Part shown: in pieces, positions 61,867 to 64,000 of the stretch
Layout of the letters: each line of letters begins with the position of its first letter
Position numbering within the stretch: the first letter of the stretch is position 1
Assembly (NCBI RefSeq): GCF_033115175.1
Contig: NC_084843.1
Span: forward strand, 57,452,474-57,516,473
Length of the DNA: 64,000 nt
Reading direction: 5' to 3'
DNA from: Lepus europaeus
Lineage: Eukaryota; Chordata; Mammalia; Lagomorpha; Leporidae
Translations under genes and position numbers: made by a program
The notes under the pieces: model-generated
Seen by the model: only the letters and a program-made list of their open reading frames with translations
The model's database searches: none
Told to the model about the DNA's origin: nothing

Positions 61867-62220
61867 GCTGGGGGCTGATGCTGTGCCACAGTGAATTAAG
61901 CTGCCACCTGCAGTGCCAGCATCCCATATGGGCACCAGTTCAAGTCTCAGCTGCTCCACTTCCAATCCAGCTCCCTGATAATGCACCTGGGAAAGCAGCA
62001 AAAGATGGCCCAATGCTTGGGCCCCTGCACCCATGTGGGAGACCTGGATAAAGTTCTTGACTCCTGGCCCAACCCTGGCTATTGCTGCCATTTGAGGAGT
62101 GAACCAACAGATGGAAGATCTCCATCTCTCTCTCCATTCCTCCCTCTCTATCCCTATGCCTCTCCTACTCTCTGTAACTCTGCCTTTCGAATAAATATAT
62201 ACATATATTTTTAAAATTTA
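61867..62220 (+). mobile_element. CSINE
   Basis: Head GGGGGCTGATGCTGTGCCAC to an AATAAATATATACATATATT tail. The flanks share AAACTGCA (61856-61863 and 62224-62231). Confidence 0.88.
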
Positions 62221-62342
62221 TAAAAACTGCAGTGGCTGAAAAGATAGAATTTCTGAATAAAGACAATCTTTAATGTAGAATATATTTAGCTTTAAAAAAA
62301 ACCTGCTGACAAGCTACTATAACAAAATAAAAATAACATAAA

Positions 62343-62500
62343 TTGAGTTGTTTATATACAACAGAAATTCATTTCTCACTATTCGAGAGGCTGGCAAGTA
62401 CACGATCAGTGCAGATTCATTGTCTGGTGAGCCCACTTTCTGGCTCGTACAGAGTGCCTTCTTGCTGCGTCCACACATGATAGAAGGGACTCAAGGGCTT

Positions 62501-62535
<35 letters not shown>

Positions 62536-62664
62536 GGCCTCCTTGCCCATTCATAAAGCCTCTACCCTCATGACCTAATCACCTCCCAAAGGCCCCACCT
62601 TCTAACATATAACATAACTTTTAACATATGAATTTGGAGAACACAAACATTCAGACCATAATGC
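62343..62664 (-). mobile_element. MST/MLT1-type MaLR LTR
   Basis: The reverse complement matches MaLR order. On + it reads GATTCATTGTCTGGTGAGCC, then CCTCATGACCTAATCACCTC, CCAAAGGCCCCACCTTCTAA and CAAACATTCAGACCATAATG. A TC microsatellite (62499-62535) has expanded inside it. Confidence 0.85.
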
Positions 62665-62733
62665 TTACTGTATTTTTATTTTGTCCCATTCTGTTGTAGA
62701 CCAGTGAAAACTCTGCCATTGATTAAAATCGTT

Positions 62734-63446
62734 TTTATTCTTAATTTTTCATTCACTTGTTCACAAACTAAAAAATAACCATAGACTACATGTGAACATC
62801 GGGAATTCCAGTCTAAAAAGGTTGTGTTATCAAACAGGCCCATTTTCAATTAGAACATAATTTCTAAGTGTATCATTTGCTTATATACCACAAGAAATCT
62901 TGTAGAAATGTATTTCCTCAAATAAATTATAACTTTCCAATTCATGATTTTTAAAGCAGAAATTTCTATTCCAATTATTTTTTAAATATAGTTGAATTAT
63001 AAATTCATTTACGAACTTTGAATAAATTACTTATTTAACTCTGTGGAGTTTAAACAAGTAATTTCACATCTCATTTTAAGTCAAGGGCCACAAAACATTT
63101 CCTGTGCAGCTACACTAACAGAGATCAAGGTGCATCAATAAAATGTTTAAACACAGAGATCAAGTTTTAAGTAGATTTCTATAAATTGCATTAACTGGAA
63201 TGTACATGTAATATGATCTACTCTGAATCTAAGAACCTTAATGTATTTCAGATATTTGAAAGAAACTAGTCTTCTGAAAGCTTTCTCACTGTGTGGGACA
63301 GGGCACAAAGATGGAGGAATCAGTGGGCACTCGGCAAAGTGTGAACATGACACAGACACACGCCTGGTTTTAGCTGTGAACAAAAACTACATGGCAGCAG
63401 CACAGGGGCCAGTGTCGCTCTCCATCTTTTACAGCACAGGGACGTT
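62734..63446 (-). other. DNAJC12: Probable DNAJC12 3' UTR
   Basis: Unique sequence follows the DNAJC12 stop codon. On -, the first canonical AATAAA is at 62739-62734, about 0.7 kb after the stop, and a second is at 62680-62675. A MaLR LTR begins just beyond. An earlier end with a variant signal cannot be excluded. Confidence 0.45.
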
Positions 63447-63541
63447 TCATATTTCATAGTTTCTGAACTTTCTCAGGAGTTCTGAAGGAGCATCCCCAGA
63501 CCAGCGGAAGCGAAGGTGCCAACAGTTCACATCGGAAAAAC
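63447..63541 (-). CDS. DNAJC12: DNAJC12, terminal coding exon
   Basis: DNAJC12 is a J-domain co-chaperone that works with HSP70 in folding the aromatic amino-acid hydroxylases. Only the last coding exon is in the window. Read on -, a pyrimidine-rich tract ending TTTCTCAAG is the acceptor (AG at 63543-63542). The exon starts with two bases that complete a split codon, then runs open for about 31 codons through a segment containing WHLRFRWSGD and APSELLRKFRNYEI to a TGA at 63449-63447. The conserved C terminus, the acceptor and the frame agree. The J domain lies in upstream exons beyond the right edge. The gene order beside the tRNA and CpG island matches human 10q21.3 as I recall it. Confidence 0.93.
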
Positions 63542-63962
63542 CTTGAGAAAAAAAAAGATAAAGCCCAAAATATTAAAAGTCAAGATGGTTACAGTAAAAC
63601 AGCTTAGGGATAAGATTTCATTCCAACAAGTAGAACCTTAAGAGCGAGTCTCTGATATGAATTATAAATATCTGGTAGAAAAAGATTAACTTAAGCAGAT
63701 TTTGGAATTCTGATGAACATGAATTATAACTTATATGGATGAGAGGACCTCCCACCCAAAGATGCTGAATGATAAAAGGAAATTTATAGATGCTGCCAGT
63801 GGCCAGAATTTTGACAGTCCACCTACTAAGGACTTGGAAACAACTTTCACACAGCTTTCAAAACCCGTGGAAGAAAAAACAAACTTTCCAAAAGCGAAAG
63901 GTCAGTGGTAAAGGATTCCTGGAAATACAAGTAACTGAATGCCATGAAAAATAAGATCTTTT
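63542..63962 (-). other. DNAJC12: Last intron of DNAJC12 (3' part)
   Basis: Noncoding sequence upstream of the terminal exon. It ends in the polypyrimidine tract and AG at 63542-63543 and enters a CSINE tail at the window edge. No other exon is seen. Confidence 0.75.
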
Positions 63963-64000
63963 TTATCTTTTTTTAAAAGATTTATTTATTTTATTTGAAA
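63963..64000 (-). mobile_element. CSINE (partial at window edge)
   Basis: The T-rich and TTTATTTATTT-type tail marks the 3' end of a reverse-oriented C-repeat cut by the window boundary. Confidence 0.6.

Noticed and set aside
61552-62091. 179-codon open frame on -
   Set aside because: It is two CSINE bodies joined through unique and LTR sequence.
1-64000. CRISPR array, operons, phage or plasmid features
   Set aside because: No regularly spaced direct repeats, Shine-Dalgarno/ORF tandem organisation or prokaryotic codon structure; the DNA is clearly mammalian.

Overview
The window is mammalian nuclear DNA, almost certainly from a rabbit or close relative. The evidence is about three dozen copies of the lagomorph tRNA-derived C-repeat (CSINE) and several copies of a lagomorph-type L1 3' end. 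Both are lineage-typical, and many CSINEs still have exact target-site duplications (TSDs). There are no prokaryotic features, no CRISPR array and no intact large ORF.

Three things anchor the locus. (1) A complete tRNA-Ser(TGA) gene lies on + at 41470-41551. (2) A CpG-rich promoter at about 40500-41460 sits directly beside it, with an NRF1 palindrome and an ETS site. (3) The terminal coding exon of DNAJC12 is on - at 63447-63541, with an acceptor, an open frame ending RNYEI and a stop codon. From memory of the human 10q21.3 map, the order CTNNA3 (-), tRNA-Ser-TGA (+), DNAJC12 (-) is the same. I therefore infer that the CpG island is the distal 5' promoter of CTNNA3 firing leftwards. On that reading 1-40480 is CTNNA3 5' intron, 41552-62700 is intergenic, and 63542-64000 is the last DNAJC12 intron.

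Layout: 1-11500 is unique AT-rich sequence with CSINEs, old L1, an L3/CR1-like LINE and a DNA-transposon relic. 11510-13833 is a decayed class I endogenous retrovirus on -, made of an LTR and a pol remnant and carrying a CSINE. 14790-16430 holds a CSINE and an L1 3' end with a nested CSINE. 18450-18955, 23935-24400 and 27531-28263 are LTRs. 20925-31140 is dense in CSINEs. 32380-33210 and 35705-36010 are Tigger DNA transposons. 38641-39850 is a composite L1 3'-end insertion followed by a CSINE. 44430-46290 carries two related LTRs. The rest, up to DNAJC12, is CSINEs, L2, MIR, MER5 and MaLR relics in unique DNA.

Only the tRNA, the DNAJC12 exon and the CpG-island promoter are functional genic elements I can support. 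I found no new multi-gene system. The notable points are the Pol II/Pol III promoter neighbourhood, several unusual retroelement structures and a few possible conserved noncoding stretches.
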